Positions 6,437-15,322 of a stretch of 35,714 nucleotides of DNA are shown here, piece after piece; position 1 is the stretch's first letter; every line of letters begins with the position of its first letter. The DNA lies in the NCBI RefSeq assembly GCF_009857845.1, contig NZ_WWEQ01000031.1, forward strand, positions 1 through 35,714, written 5' to 3'. The translations under genes and the position numbers were made by a program. Source of the DNA: Brevibacterium rongguiense. GTDB taxonomy: Bacteria; Actinomycetota; Actinomycetes; Actinomycetales; Brevibacteriaceae. Below the pieces are notes generated by a model, which did no database searches, was not told the origin of the DNA, and saw nothing but the letters and a program-made list of their open reading frames with translations.

Positions 6437-9400
6437 TCAGTCCCGTCCGGAGCGGTTGCGATCCCGGCGCTCGGCATCCTCGTCGGTCTCCGCCGGCCGC
6501 AGTCCCGCGTCGATGATCTCGTCATCGCGCAGCATGCCCGTGTCATAGCTCGGCATGACGTCCTCGTGGCTGATGACGGGCCGGGCAGACGCGCGCTCGG
6601 AATCCGTTTCCCGGGCCTGGGCGACCTCCCCCGCGGGACCGTCGGCCGCGGGATCGGCGCGGCGCGCGTGGCTGCGAGAGCGGTAGCGCTCGACGACCTC
6701 GGCGACGGCGGAGGCCTCCGGACCGCGCCGCTTGAGCGCGAGGGTCTGGCTCAGCTGCTCGGCGAGCTCCGGTCCATCGCGGAAGACACCGTCGGAGCGG
6801 ATCCAGTCGAGCATCGCGAAGAGGTCGGACTCCTCATAGGCGCGCAGGGAGAGCCCCGGCGTCATCTTGGGCCGGGCGCCCTGGCGGCCCACGACCACCG
6901 CGGCGGCGCGGGCGGCGCTGAGGACGGCCTCCGGGGAGCGGCGCTCCACGGTCTCGCTCCACGCCTCGAAGATGCGATCGGCCTCGCCCTGCGGGTCCAC
7001 GAACGCGTCGGTCGACCACAGGCGCAGGTAGGTCCAGCCGCGGCGCTGGAGGGCGGAGCGGCGCAGGCGCTCGCGCTCGCGGATGCTCGGCAGGCCGCTG
7101 TAGGCTCGCCCGTCGCCCTCCACGGCCACGGCCATGCCCTGGTCCTCCGTCCCGCCCACCGGCAGCGCGAGGTCGATGCCCCGGTAGTCCTCGACCGGTG
7201 CGACGCCGCGGCGCAGCAGGCGCTCGGCGATATCGCCCATGAGCGGATCGGCTGCAGCCGATTCGGCGCGCGCACCGGCGCTCGGCAGACCGCTGGCGGC
7301 CGCGGCGAGGAGGTCGGGCAGGACGGCGGCACCGTGGTGCAGGCGCCCGCGGTCGAAGTCACCGGGCTCGAAGCAGCTGACCACCGTGAGCTTGCGCCGG
7401 GCGCGGGTGACGACGGTGGCGAGCAGGCGGTCGCCGCCGGGCTGGGAGAGCGCCCCGAAGCTGTAGACGACCCGGCCCTGGAGCGTGCGTCCGTAGCCCA
7501 GGGAGAAGATGACGGCGTCGCGGACGATCCCCTGCACCTGCTCGGCGTCCGTGACGACGAACGGCTCACGGCCGGAGTCGTTGAAGAACGAGGCGACGTA
7601 GGGGTAGTCGCGGATCGCCTGCTGGATGCCGGCGGCCACGCGCTGGGCGTGCCACGGGGTGAGGGTGACGACCGCCAGCGACTGGCGGGCGCGGGTGCGC
7701 GCGTGGCGCAGCACGAGGTCGACGACGCGCCGCACCTCGGCGTCGGGGCTCTCCACCTGCCCCGTCGCGCTGTCGGGGGCGCCCAGCGCATCCGGCACAT
7801 AGGCGAATTCCAGCCCGGAGCCCTCGTGGGTGTGCGCCGTGGGCAGGCTGCGCAGGGTGGAGGCGTAGAACTGCTCATTGGCCAGCTCGGTGAGGCTCTG
7901 CGGGCTCACCCGGTGGTTCGTGTGCAGCCGGTAGGCGGGCAGGAAGCGACTGAGCTCGACGAAGACGCTGGGGTCCTCGGCCTCTCGCTGGCCGCGGCGG
8001 TCCACGGCCACGGAGAACTCGCGGGGGCCCAGCAGGTGGTCATCGCCGAGCGCAATCACCTGGGCGGCGCGCGCGATGGCGGGGATCACCTCGGGCACGG
8101 ACAGCCGGTTGGCATCGGCCAGGATGACGGTGTCGAACAGGGGCGCGTCGACGAAGTACTCGGGGACCTGGAACGGGCTCATCATCCACACCGGGGCGAG
8201 CGCCTTGAGGACGTCCGGTGCGGTGGAGCTGAGCTCGTCGACGTGCAGGTGACGCGAGCGCAGCGCGGCCCGGATCGCTTCGGCCTGCTCGCGGTACTCG
8301 GCGATCGCGCGCTTCCAGCCGGTGGCGTGGCTGTAGCGCAGGCGCTCGGCGCCGGCGGCCACGTAGCGGCTGTCGGCCTCGGCGAAGGCCTCGGCCGCGG
8401 CGTGCAGCCGCTCGCCGTCGTGACCGCCCACGCGGGAGTCCTCCGCGGCCATCTGCTGGAGGACCGTGGCCCAGTAGGCGAGGTCGAATTCTGCGCCCAC
8501 GAGGGCGTGGCGCACGCGGCGCTCGCGCAGGTCGTCGACGAGCTCGCCGAACCCGGCGCCGCGCAGGCGCTCCTCGAGGCGGGTGCGCCGCGGCAGATCG
8601 GCCAGGCTCTCGCGATCCTCGCCCAGGGCGGCGAGGCGGCCCTGCATCTCCTCGACGAGCATGGCGTCGAGGTCCCCGCCGTCCGGGGTCTGGGACAGCA
8701 CGGGGCGCAGCGCGTCGATGTCCGTGCGCACGTCGTCGGAGATCTTCACGGCCGCGCCGAGCGCCTCGGGCATGCGGGGCAGCCCGTCGCGCCCGGAGAC
8801 GGTGCGCAGCGCCGCGCGCTCATCGCGGGCCGCGACGAGCGCACCGTGCAGGTCGTCGGTCTGGACGCCGGTGCGCACGAGCTCGCGGGCGGCGCGCTTG
8901 TGGCGGCCGCGGTCCAAGAAGCCCATCTCGATGCCGTGCTCGCGGCGGTACTCCCCTGTGCCGGTGGCGGCGATGAGCGGCTCGAGGTCGACGGTGAAGG
9001 CCTCGGGCTTGAGCGTCGTGAGGGTCTTCTCCACCGCGGTGAGCACATGGAGGCTGCGATTCCATTCGGCGGCACTGCGCGGCGGGTTGAGCCCGGCCTC
9101 GCGCAGCACGGGCTCCACCGCGGCCACGAGGTCCGGCACGCGGCGCGCCGTGCGCTCGGCGATGCTGCGGGCGCGCTCGGCCTCCTCATCGGAGTCGAAG
9201 CGGGCGCCCAGCCACACGGTATCCTCCGTGCCCAGGGTGAACGCCCCCAGGTCGGAGAGCTCGACGAGCGCCGCGCGCAGCTGCGCGCGCTCCTCGGCCG
9301 GCAGGCCCATGACCTGCGCGGAGAGCCGCACGCCTGTCGAGGGGCCGGGGTCTCCCCCGGTGAGCTCCGCGAGCTTCTCCATCGTGTCGTAGACGGACGT

Positions 9401-11764
9401 GTGCCAGGGCTCGCGGACGCGGTGCAGCGCGTGCTCGTGGTCGCGCAGCGTCTCGCGCTGGGCGTTGAGGTCTGCGAGAAGATCCCCGAGCTCCGGGCGC
9501 TTCGCGCGCTCGGCGGCGCTGATGAGCGAGATGAGCCGCTGCTTGAGCTCTCCCGCGCTGGCCCGCCCGTCCACCGCGAAGTCGGGCAGGCCGGCCTCGG
9601 CGAGGCGCTCGGAGAACTCGTCGAGCACATCGGAGCTCTGGGCGATGTAGAGAACGCTGTGGCCCGTGTGGGCGAGCGCCGCGGCAAGCGCCACGGCGGT
9701 CTGCGTGGCGCCCGTGCCGGGCGGCGTGTGGGCGACGAGCGAGGTGCCCTCGAGCGCGGCGTCGATGACGGCCTGCTGATCGCCGTCGACGTCGATCGCG
9801 AGGAACTCCTCCTGCGGCAGCCGGTCGGGCAGGGGCAGCGGCTCGGGGTTGAGCACCGTCATGCGCGCGGCTGCGGGCGGCTCTGGCTCGCGCTGGGCGC
9901 GCTTGGAGCCCACGTCCGTGCGCGGGGGCAGCAGGCGGCGCGGGCGGGCGGTCGTCAGGGCCGAGCCCGAGGCGCGCTCGTCCTCGTCTGCGCCCTCACC
10001 AGCGGCGGCGGCGTCGCTTGCTGCGGGGTCCGATTCATCGGGGTCCGCATTGTCGGCGCCCGCATCGTCGGCATGGCCGGCAGCGGCAGTGCCGGCAATG
10101 GCACGGTCCGTCTCGGCGGGCTCGCCGACTGTATCCGCTTCGCCGCGCTGGACGTGCATGAGCTCGGTGCTCGTGGTGCGCTGCGCTTCGGCGACCGTGG
10201 GGAACTCGACCTCTTCCGAGGCATCGACGACCGCACCGTCGGCGGGATCTATGACCGTCTCGGACGCCGTCTCATCCGGCACCGTGCGATCCGCCTTGTC
10301 CGCTTCCGCCTCGTCCTCGCGGGCAGGGCCGCCGTCTGCGGTCTCGGCGGTCTCCGCATCCGCTCGGGGTGTGCCGACTGCGTGGCTGCCGGCGTCACTG
10401 GGCCGGTCCGAACCGCCGGCTGCACCGGCGGACTTCGTCCGCTCGGACGCCTCCGCATCGGCGTCCGCGGATTCCAGGTCGGCCGCGGCGTTGGAGGACT
10501 CCGGGGCCCCGGCATCGGCCGCTCCGGCCGCACTGGGGGCGTCGTCCCGCTCAGCGCGTGACTCGCTGGTCGCGGTCGGGTCGGCCGGGCGCACTGCGGC
10601 TGCCTTGGCCTCGTCGGCCTCGCGCTGTTCGGCCGCGGAGGCGACGCTCACCCCATCGGCGGGCAGGCCGCTGTCGGTGCGCACGGGATCGGCGGGGGCG
10701 GCCGGGGCGGAATCCTCGGCGGCTGCTCCACCATGGGAGGAGTCGTCGGCGGGGGCATCCTCGCGCGCCTCGGCGGCCGTACCCGCTCGTGCACCGCTCT
10801 GTGCCGCGGCCTCGGCCGGCGCGGTGTCAGCGGCACGCACAGTCCCATCGGTGACCACAGCATCGTCGGTCAGCGCAGTGCCCCCGGCCGGTTCCGGGCT
10901 GTCGGACCGGACCTCGGCCTCGTGCGCAGCGGCCGAGTTCCCATCGGCCTCTGCCGCACCGGCATCGGCGGGCTCCTCGGCCACCGGAGTCTGCGCACCG
11001 AAGCCAGCCTGCGCCTCGGCGGCGGGGGTGCCCAGCGCGCGGCGGGCGGCCGCATCGCCGGCGAGTGCTCGGATGACCGGGTGCTCGGCGGGCACGGAGT
11101 CCTGTGTGAACGGGGTGGCGAGGTTGGCGAAGGTGGAGACGACGAGGCGCTGGTTGACGAGCAACCCGGGCACGGACTTCGTCGCGGCGCGCAGCCGCTC
11201 GTAGACGGGGGCGGGGTCGAAGCCGTGCGAGAAGCCGGTGGCGGCGACCCACTCGTCGACGTCGATGCGTACGCCGTGCGCGCGCTCGAGGAACTCGACG
11301 AGGGCGGGGTTGACCGTGATGTCGTCGGCGAGCGCGATCTCGAAGTCCTCGACGCGGGAGCCGCGGGGCACCAGGCGCACGTGGCGCAGCAGGATCGGCG
11401 CGGCGTATTCGCGACGGCCGCCGTCGGCATCCTCGGACCAGGTGGCGAAGCCGATCGCGAGGTGGGCTGCGGTGATGCCGCGCTCGTAGCTCAGCTGCTC
11501 GGCCTTCTGGCGGATCGAGCGGGCGCGACGGCGCGCATCGGCGAGCAGGTCCGGGTCGCGGACCAGGCTCGACAGGCGGGTCGAGCGCCCGGCCAGCAGC
11601 TGCGCGAGACCGGAGGGGTGCGCCCCGCTCAAGTCGATCGAGCCGTCGCGGGAGTCGCGGTACTGCAGCATGGTGTCGCGGCCGCCGAGCCTGGCGGCCT
11701 GTTCCTTCCACGCGGCAATCGACGCGCTGACGGTCGGTGAGGAATCTGCATATGCCACGGACAC
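6437..11764 (-). CDS. giant helicase-like AAA protein with C-terminal nuclease-like domain
   Basis: A 1775-residue protein. Residues 1-240 form a globular N-terminal domain without a known motif. About 243-640 is a long Ala/Glu/Asp/Ser-rich disordered segment. From about 650 a superfamily-1 helicase-like ATPase begins (DVDGDQQAVIDAALEGTSLV), but Walker A reads HTPPGTGATQ at 679-688, with Ala686 where Lys is expected. Walker B is VILADAN rather than DE. The last helicase block (VFSLGYGRTLQGRVVYSFGALSQ) follows. Near 1515-1600 lies a PD-(D/E)xK/Vsr-like segment (VAVEGDGRAYSGLPSIRERE ... RLWSTDAF), as in ATPases of the DUF4011/MTES_1575 kind. A TAGTGT seven bases before GTG 11758 suggests a leaderless start there rather than at 11764. 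Function is unknown; nucleic-acid surveillance is possible. Confidence 0.85.
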   Translation of the reverse strand: MSVAYADSSPTVSASIAAWKEQAARLGGRDTMLQYRDSRDGSIDLSGAHPSGLAQLLAGRSTRLSSLVRDPDLLADARRRARSIRQKAEQLSYERGITAAHLAIGFATWSEDADGGRREYAAPILLRHVRLVPRGSRVEDFEIALADDITVNPALVEFLERAHGVRIDVDEWVAATGFSHGFDPAPVYERLRAATKSVPGLLVNQRLVVSTFANLATPFTQDSVPAEHPVIRALAGDAAARRALGTPAAEAQAGFGAQTPVAEEPADAGAAEADGNSAAAHEAEVRSDSPEPAGGTALTDDAVVTDGTVRAADTAPAEAAAQSGARAGTAAEAREDAPADDSSHGGAAAEDSAPAAPADPVRTDSGLPADGVSVASAAEQREADEAKAAAVRPADPTATSESRAERDDAPSAAGAADAGAPESSNAAADLESADADAEASERTKSAGAAGGSDRPSDAGSHAVGTPRADAETAETADGGPAREDEAEADKADRTVPDETASETVIDPADGAVVDASEEVEFPTVAEAQRTTSTELMHVQRGEADTVGEPAETDRAIAGTAAAGHADDAGADNADPDESDPAASDAAAAGEGADEDERASGSALTTARPRRLLPPRTDVGSKRAQREPEPPAAARMTVLNPEPLPLPDRLPQEEFLAIDVDGDQQAVIDAALEGTSLVAHTPPGTGATQTAVALAAALAHTGHSVLYIAQSSDVLDEFSERLAEAGLPDFAVDGRASAGELKQRLISLISAAERAKRPELGDLLADLNAQRETLRDHEHALHRVREPWHTSVYDTMEKLAELTGGDPGPSTGVRLSAQVMGLPAEERAQLRAALVELSDLGAFTLGTEDTVWLGARFDSDEEAERARSIAERTARRVPDLVAAVEPVLREAGLNPPRSAAEWNRSLHVLTAVEKTLTTLKPEAFTVDLEPLIAATGTGEYRREHGIEMGFLDRGRHKRAARELVRTGVQTDDLHGALVAARDERAALRTVSGRDGLPRMPEALGAAVKISDDVRTDIDALRPVLSQTPDGGDLDAMLVEEMQGRLAALGEDRESLADLPRRTRLEERLRGAGFGELVDDLRERRVRHALVGAEFDLAYWATVLQQMAAEDSRVGGHDGERLHAAAEAFAEADSRYVAAGAERLRYSHATGWKRAIAEYREQAEAIRAALRSRHLHVDELSSTAPDVLKALAPVWMMSPFQVPEYFVDAPLFDTVILADANRLSVPEVIPAIARAAQVIALGDDHLLGPREFSVAVDRRGQREAEDPSVFVELSRFLPAYRLHTNHRVSPQSLTELANEQFYASTLRSLPTAHTHEGSGLEFAYVPDALGAPDSATGQVESPDAEVRRVVDLVLRHARTRARQSLAVVTLTPWHAQRVAAGIQQAIRDYPYVASFFNDSGREPFVVTDAEQVQGIVRDAVIFSLGYGRTLQGRVVYSFGALSQPGGDRLLATVVTRARRKLTVVSCFEPGDFDRGRLHHGAAVLPDLLAAAASGLPSAGARAESAAADPLMGDIAERLLRRGVAPVEDYRGIDLALPVGGTEDQGMAVAVEGDGRAYSGLPSIRERERLRRSALQRRGWTYLRLWSTDAFVDPQGEADRIFEAWSETVERRSPEAVLSAARAAAVVVGRQGARPKMTPGLSLRAYEESDLFAMLDWIRSDGVFRDGPELAEQLSQTLALKRRGPEASAVAEVVERYRSRSHARRADPAADGPAGEVAQARETDSERASARPVISHEDVMPSYDTGMLRDDEIIDAGLRPAETDEDAERRDRNRSGRD

Positions 11765-11929
11765 GACACTATCGGCCGTGGCGCTCCGGCCGCGGCTGCC
11801 GCACCGTGGGCCGGGCGGATTTATGTGGGCCTAGCGCCGGGGGAACATGGTGTTCATGACGACCTGTTTGCCTGCCACGCCCTCCGCTCCGTCCTTGCTG
11901 TGCGGACCGCGGATCGGCGCCGGGCCTCC

Positions 11930-11938
11930 TGATACGAT
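11930..11938 (+). promoter_or_regulatory. extended -10 upstream of tRNA-Arg
   Basis: TGATACGAT is an extended -10 (TGN-TACGAT) about 72 bases before the tRNA. No good -35 is spaced properly. The 245-bp gap between the helicase-like gene and the tRNA holds nothing else I can support. Confidence 0.35.
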
Positions 11939-12009
11939 GGCGCAGGCTGTTTCGCGCGGCTCGCAATGCCAACCCCGTCTGGGCGGCGCTGCGAGCGCGC
12001 AGGCAGATT

Positions 12010-12085
12010 GCCCCCGTAGCTCAGGGGATAGAGCACCGCTCTCCTAAAGCGGGTGTCGCGCGTTCGAATCGCGCCGGGGGCACCA
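12010..12085 (+). tRNA. tRNA-Arg (anticodon CCU), CCA encoded
   Basis: A full cloverleaf of 76 bases. Acceptor GCCCCCG pairs with CGGGGGC, the D arm starts GCTC, the anticodon stem CCGCT/AGCGG encloses CTCCTAA giving anticodon CCT (decodes AGG), and the T arm GCGCG-TTCGAAT-CGCGC is perfect. The 3' CCA is encoded (12083-12085). AGG is rare in such GC-rich genomes. Confidence 0.97.
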
Positions 12086-12132
12086 CCGAAATGAACACGC
12101 TAGGCGGGCGATTCGGGACACCTTGAAAGCGT

Positions 12133-12153
12133 CGGGGGCCCATGGAGCCCCCG
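12133..12153 (+). terminator. hairpin after tRNA-Arg
   Basis: CGGGGGC (12133-12139) pairs with GCCCCCG (12147-12153) around a seven-base loop, 47 bases past the tRNA. The rest of the 252-bp gap to the next gene has no supportable feature. Confidence 0.45.
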
Positions 12154-12337
12154 GTCGGCACCGGAACACGCAACCGGTTCCGTTCGGAGGCGCTCCCCGT
12201 GTCGCAGGCCCCGTCTCACGTCCCCACGCCGCCCGACGTTGCAGCGGCGGATCCGCTAGCGCACTCGGCCGGGGCGAGTGACCGAAGAGAAGCCGACCGC
12301 AGCACCGCCCTCCGAGACTGCTGGGGCACTGACTGCC

Positions 12338-13393
12338 CTACGAGCCGCCCAGCGTGCCTGCCCGCTTCTTCGGCCTTCTGGCCGTGTGCCGCTTCTTCCG
12401 GTTCTTGTGTTTCTTGGCAGCCTTCGACGCCTTGCGCTTCGATTTCACCGGCTTGGGCTTCGGTTTCGCCTTGGCCTTCGGCTTGGGCTTCGGTTTCGGC
12501 TTGGGCTGAGGCTTCGGCGCAGGGTCGGGCTTGGGGCTGACCGCGGCGGGGGTCCTCGTCTGCGCCGTCCAGGGATCATCCGCGAAATAGGCCGCAACTC
12601 CCTTCGGAAGCCGCGTTACCTCCTCGGGGCTCTTCACGGTGTACGGTGCCACCTTGATTCCCGCCGCGATGACCGCTTCCAGCTGTGCAAGCGGGGTTGC
12701 CCTAGACGGTCCGAGCCATCCGATTCGATCGTTCTTCAGCCGTGCGACCAAACCGGCGGGAACGCTGCCCTGGATCAGATAGAGCGTGGGAATGCCCGCT
12801 CGCTGGACGCGCTGGCAGATCGCATAGTCGAAGCTCTGCACGAGCACCGAGGCCGCGGCCCCGTGCTGCTTGATCATGGCGATGACCCGATCGACGTCCG
12901 AGCTCGAGCAGCCGGTCTTGATTTCCGGAACCAGGGTGGTGGTGGCCGCGAGGCGGTCGAGCACCTCTGCGAAGAATACGGCCGGCTGCGGCGCGCCGAA
13001 GGGATTGCGGATCGTGGCCGCAGCCCACTGCGCACTCGTGAGCGCATCGATCGGCCCGGAGACACCGATCATTGTCCGATCGGCGGTCGAATCATGGCAG
13101 AGAACCGGTGCACCGTCCGCTAAGAACTGGATATCCATCTCCGGGCAGAAGCCCGCCTCCGCGGATGCCACGAATCCCGCCATGGATTCCTCGGCATAGC
13201 GCAGGGCGCCTCCGCGGTGGGAGAAGATCGTGGGACCCCGCAGCGCACTGACCGCCGTCGCTGTTCTCATTCCGGCCGCCGCTGCCGGCTCCTGACTTGC
13301 CAGGAAGGACAACCCGCCCAGAATTGCACCGGCAGCCCCTGCCAGGAAGCCCCGGCGCGTGGCTCGGCGGTCGGCCGTGAAATCGGCGATCAT
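12338..13393 (-). CDS. exported glycerophosphodiester phosphodiesterase with polycationic tail
   Basis: The 351-residue protein begins with a Tat signal (RRATRRGFLAGAAGAILGGL, cleavage near AAAAG). The GDPD domain covers about 50-275: HRGG holds the catalytic His, then CPEMDIQFLADGAPVLCHDS supplies the Glu/Asp metal ligands and the second His. PEIKTG, QSFDY and YFADDP follow. Such enzymes split glycerophosphodiesters into glycerol-3-phosphate and an alcohol outside the membrane. The last 70 residues are Lys/Pro/Arg repeats (KPKPKPKPKPK) ending in a strongly basic stretch, perhaps a wall-anionic-polymer anchor. The gene is visibly poorer in GC than its neighbours and sits 250 bases from a tRNA, which hints at acquisition. 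AGGAG precedes the ATG. Confidence 0.93.
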   Translation of the reverse strand: MIADFTADRRATRRGFLAGAAGAILGGLSFLASQEPAAAAGMRTATAVSALRGPTIFSHRGGALRYAEESMAGFVASAEAGFCPEMDIQFLADGAPVLCHDSTADRTMIGVSGPIDALTSAQWAAATIRNPFGAPQPAVFFAEVLDRLAATTTLVPEIKTGCSSSDVDRVIAMIKQHGAAASVLVQSFDYAICQRVQRAGIPTLYLIQGSVPAGLVARLKNDRIGWLGPSRATPLAQLEAVIAAGIKVAPYTVKSPEEVTRLPKGVAAYFADDPWTAQTRTPAAVSPKPDPAPKPQPKPKPKPKPKAKAKPKPKPVKSKRKASKAAKKHKNRKKRHTARRPKKRAGTLGGS

Positions 13394-13414
13394 GGCGCTC
13401 CTGCGAAAAGACGA

Positions 13415-15316
13415 TCACGTCTGAGAAGACGCTCCGGGGGCTGAGGCGGAAGGCGCGGACAGCGCGGCCGCCAGGGGGATGATGGTTCGACAGTCATCGT
13501 AGTCGACTGGCAGGCCCGCCGCGGTCAGAACGTCGACGAGCCGCTGCGCCGCAGACTCGCCACTAGATCCGCGCCTATCGCCGCCCACGGTCGGCTCGGT
13601 GGCGCCGGCACCGACACCCGCATCCGGATCCCCCACCGGCGGCGCCGCGGCGCCCGGGTCCAGCACGGGAACCAGCAGGTGGTGGGCCGTGCGCTCCTGG
13701 AACGCCTCGCCCAGCGCGAGGATCGCGTCCTCCCCGCCGCGGGCGCCGATGAGCTGGAGGGACACGGGCAGTCCGGCGCCCGGCGACCCCTCCGGCACGA
13801 GGCCCATGGGCAGGGCGAGCGCGGGGTGGCCCGTGATGCACACCGGGGCGGTGAGGTTCCAGTCGTCCTGCGGGGTCCCGCCGGCGAACGTGTACGGCGG
13901 CGCGGGCTGCGGCCACGTGGGCAGTGCCAGGGCGGCCAGTCCCGCCTCGGCGAACAGGGCCTCGAGTGCCCCGCCCGCCCGCTTCCCCGCAGCGAGCGCC
14001 GCCGTGTACGCCGCATCGTCCACGAACGCCCCCAGGGCGGCCAGCCTGCGGAACGAGCGGCCGTACTCGTGCCACCGGGGCCCGAGCGTCGCGCGGTGGG
14101 AGTCGTACATCTCGCGCACCATGACGAGCAGCGTCAGCCCGATCATTGCGTCGATGTCCGGGGCGGGCACCTCCACGAGGATCGCCCCCGCCGTCTCGAG
14201 TTCGCGCAGCGCCTCCCGGAAGGCCTCTGCGACCGCGGGCGCCATGCGCGGATCGTCGAGCAGCGCGGCCGGCACCCCGATGCGCCGGTCTGCGGCACCG
14301 TCTCCGGTCCGGGCAGCAGGGCCCGCCGCCTGCGCGGCTGTGCCGCCACCGTCCGCGGTCGAGGAGCCGGCCGGCCCGCCGTCGGCGCGCCCCTCGGGCG
14401 CGGCTGCGGACGGCAGGCCGGCCGCGGCACTGGCGGTCCCGGGGCCGCCGCGCATGATGTCGAAGAGCAGCCGGCAGTCGCGGGCGCTGCGCGCCATGGG
14501 CCCCACGACGTCCAGGCTGGGCGCGGCGGGCAGGATGCCGTCCACGGGCAGCGCACCGTGCGTGGGGCGCAGGCCCGTGATCCCGCAGAACGCCGCGGGG
14601 ATCCGGCAGCTGCCGGAGGTGTCCGTGCCGAGGCCGGCGGGGAAGAGACCAAGCGCGATCCCGATCGCGGTGCCGCAGCTCGAACCGCCGGGCCAGCACC
14701 CCAGGTCCCAGGGGTTGCGCGGCAGGGGGAAGTCGAGCGCCGGATCGGGACGGCCGGCGGCGTGCTCGGCCATCGTCGTGGTCCCCGCGATCCCCGCTCC
14801 CGCCGCGCGCAGCCGGGCGACGACTGCGGCATCCGCACCGGCGCTGAAGGCGGGGTCGAAGACGCGGCTCTGCCCCGTGGGCACGGCCTCGCGCACCGCG
14901 ATGAGCGCCTTGACGCCCAGCCGCGCACCCGCCAGGGCGCCCGGCTCACCCGCGCGCGCCGCCTCGCCCCCGAGCGCGCCTTCGTTCGCGCTCCCGGCTT
15001 CGCTCCCGCCGACGCCCCCGGTCTCACCGTGGCGTAGGTCGTCCCAGCCGGCACCGCAGGAGTGGGATGCCCCGCAGCGCTCGAGGAACGCGCCCACGAT
15101 GGGGTCGTAGACCTCGGCGGCGGCGGAGCAGGCGGCGGCGAACTCGTCCGGGTCGAGCCGGCCCGAGCGGAAGCCCGCGAGCTGCGCGCTCAGGTCCGGG
15201 TACGCCGCGCACAGCTCCCGCCAGCGCGCCAGCTCGGCACCGCGTGCCGGCTCAGTGCCGCGCACCGCCTGAGAACCGCGCCCGCCGGGACCCGCGGTGT
15301 CTGCCCCCGCGCCCAT
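13415..15316 (-). CDS. amidase (amidase-signature family)
   Basis: A 633-residue amidase-signature enzyme that hydrolyses carboxamides with a Ser-cisSer-Lys triad. LGVKALI holds the Lys, GGSSCG the cis-Ser, and GTDTSGSCRIPAAFCGITGL the nucleophile region (usually GGSIRxPA). RPTHG and LDVVGPMARSARD follow. It is longer than the usual 450-500 because of Gly/Ala/Ser-rich, probably disordered inserts near 110-130 and 300-340 and a low-complexity C-terminus. The ATG is six bases after the amidohydrolase stop, so they form one operon. The substrate cannot be told; the pairing suggests breakdown of amides, cyclic imides or peptides. Confidence 0.92.
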   Translation of the reverse strand: MGAGADTAGPGGRGSQAVRGTEPARGAELARWRELCAAYPDLSAQLAGFRSGRLDPDEFAAACSAAAEVYDPIVGAFLERCGASHSCGAGWDDLRHGETGGVGGSEAGSANEGALGGEAARAGEPGALAGARLGVKALIAVREAVPTGQSRVFDPAFSAGADAAVVARLRAAGAGIAGTTTMAEHAAGRPDPALDFPLPRNPWDLGCWPGGSSCGTAIGIALGLFPAGLGTDTSGSCRIPAAFCGITGLRPTHGALPVDGILPAAPSLDVVGPMARSARDCRLLFDIMRGGPGTASAAAGLPSAAAPEGRADGGPAGSSTADGGGTAAQAAGPAARTGDGAADRRIGVPAALLDDPRMAPAVAEAFREALRELETAGAILVEVPAPDIDAMIGLTLLVMVREMYDSHRATLGPRWHEYGRSFRRLAALGAFVDDAAYTAALAAGKRAGGALEALFAEAGLAALALPTWPQPAPPYTFAGGTPQDDWNLTAPVCITGHPALALPMGLVPEGSPGAGLPVSLQLIGARGGEDAILALGEAFQERTAHHLLVPVLDPGAAAPPVGDPDAGVGAGATEPTVGGDRRGSSGESAAQRLVDVLTAAGLPVDYDDCRTIIPLAAALSAPSASAPGASSQT

Positions 15317-15322
15317 CCGAGC

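Noticed and set aside
6056..10561. 1501-residue open frame on the plus strand
   Set aside because: It is antisense to the helicase-like gene, has no known domain and consists of Gly/Ala/Arg/Val/His-rich sequence typical of GC-rich shadow frames.
12010..12337. tRNA attachment site for an integrated element
   Set aside because: No copy of the tRNA 3' end and no integrase were seen within the window.
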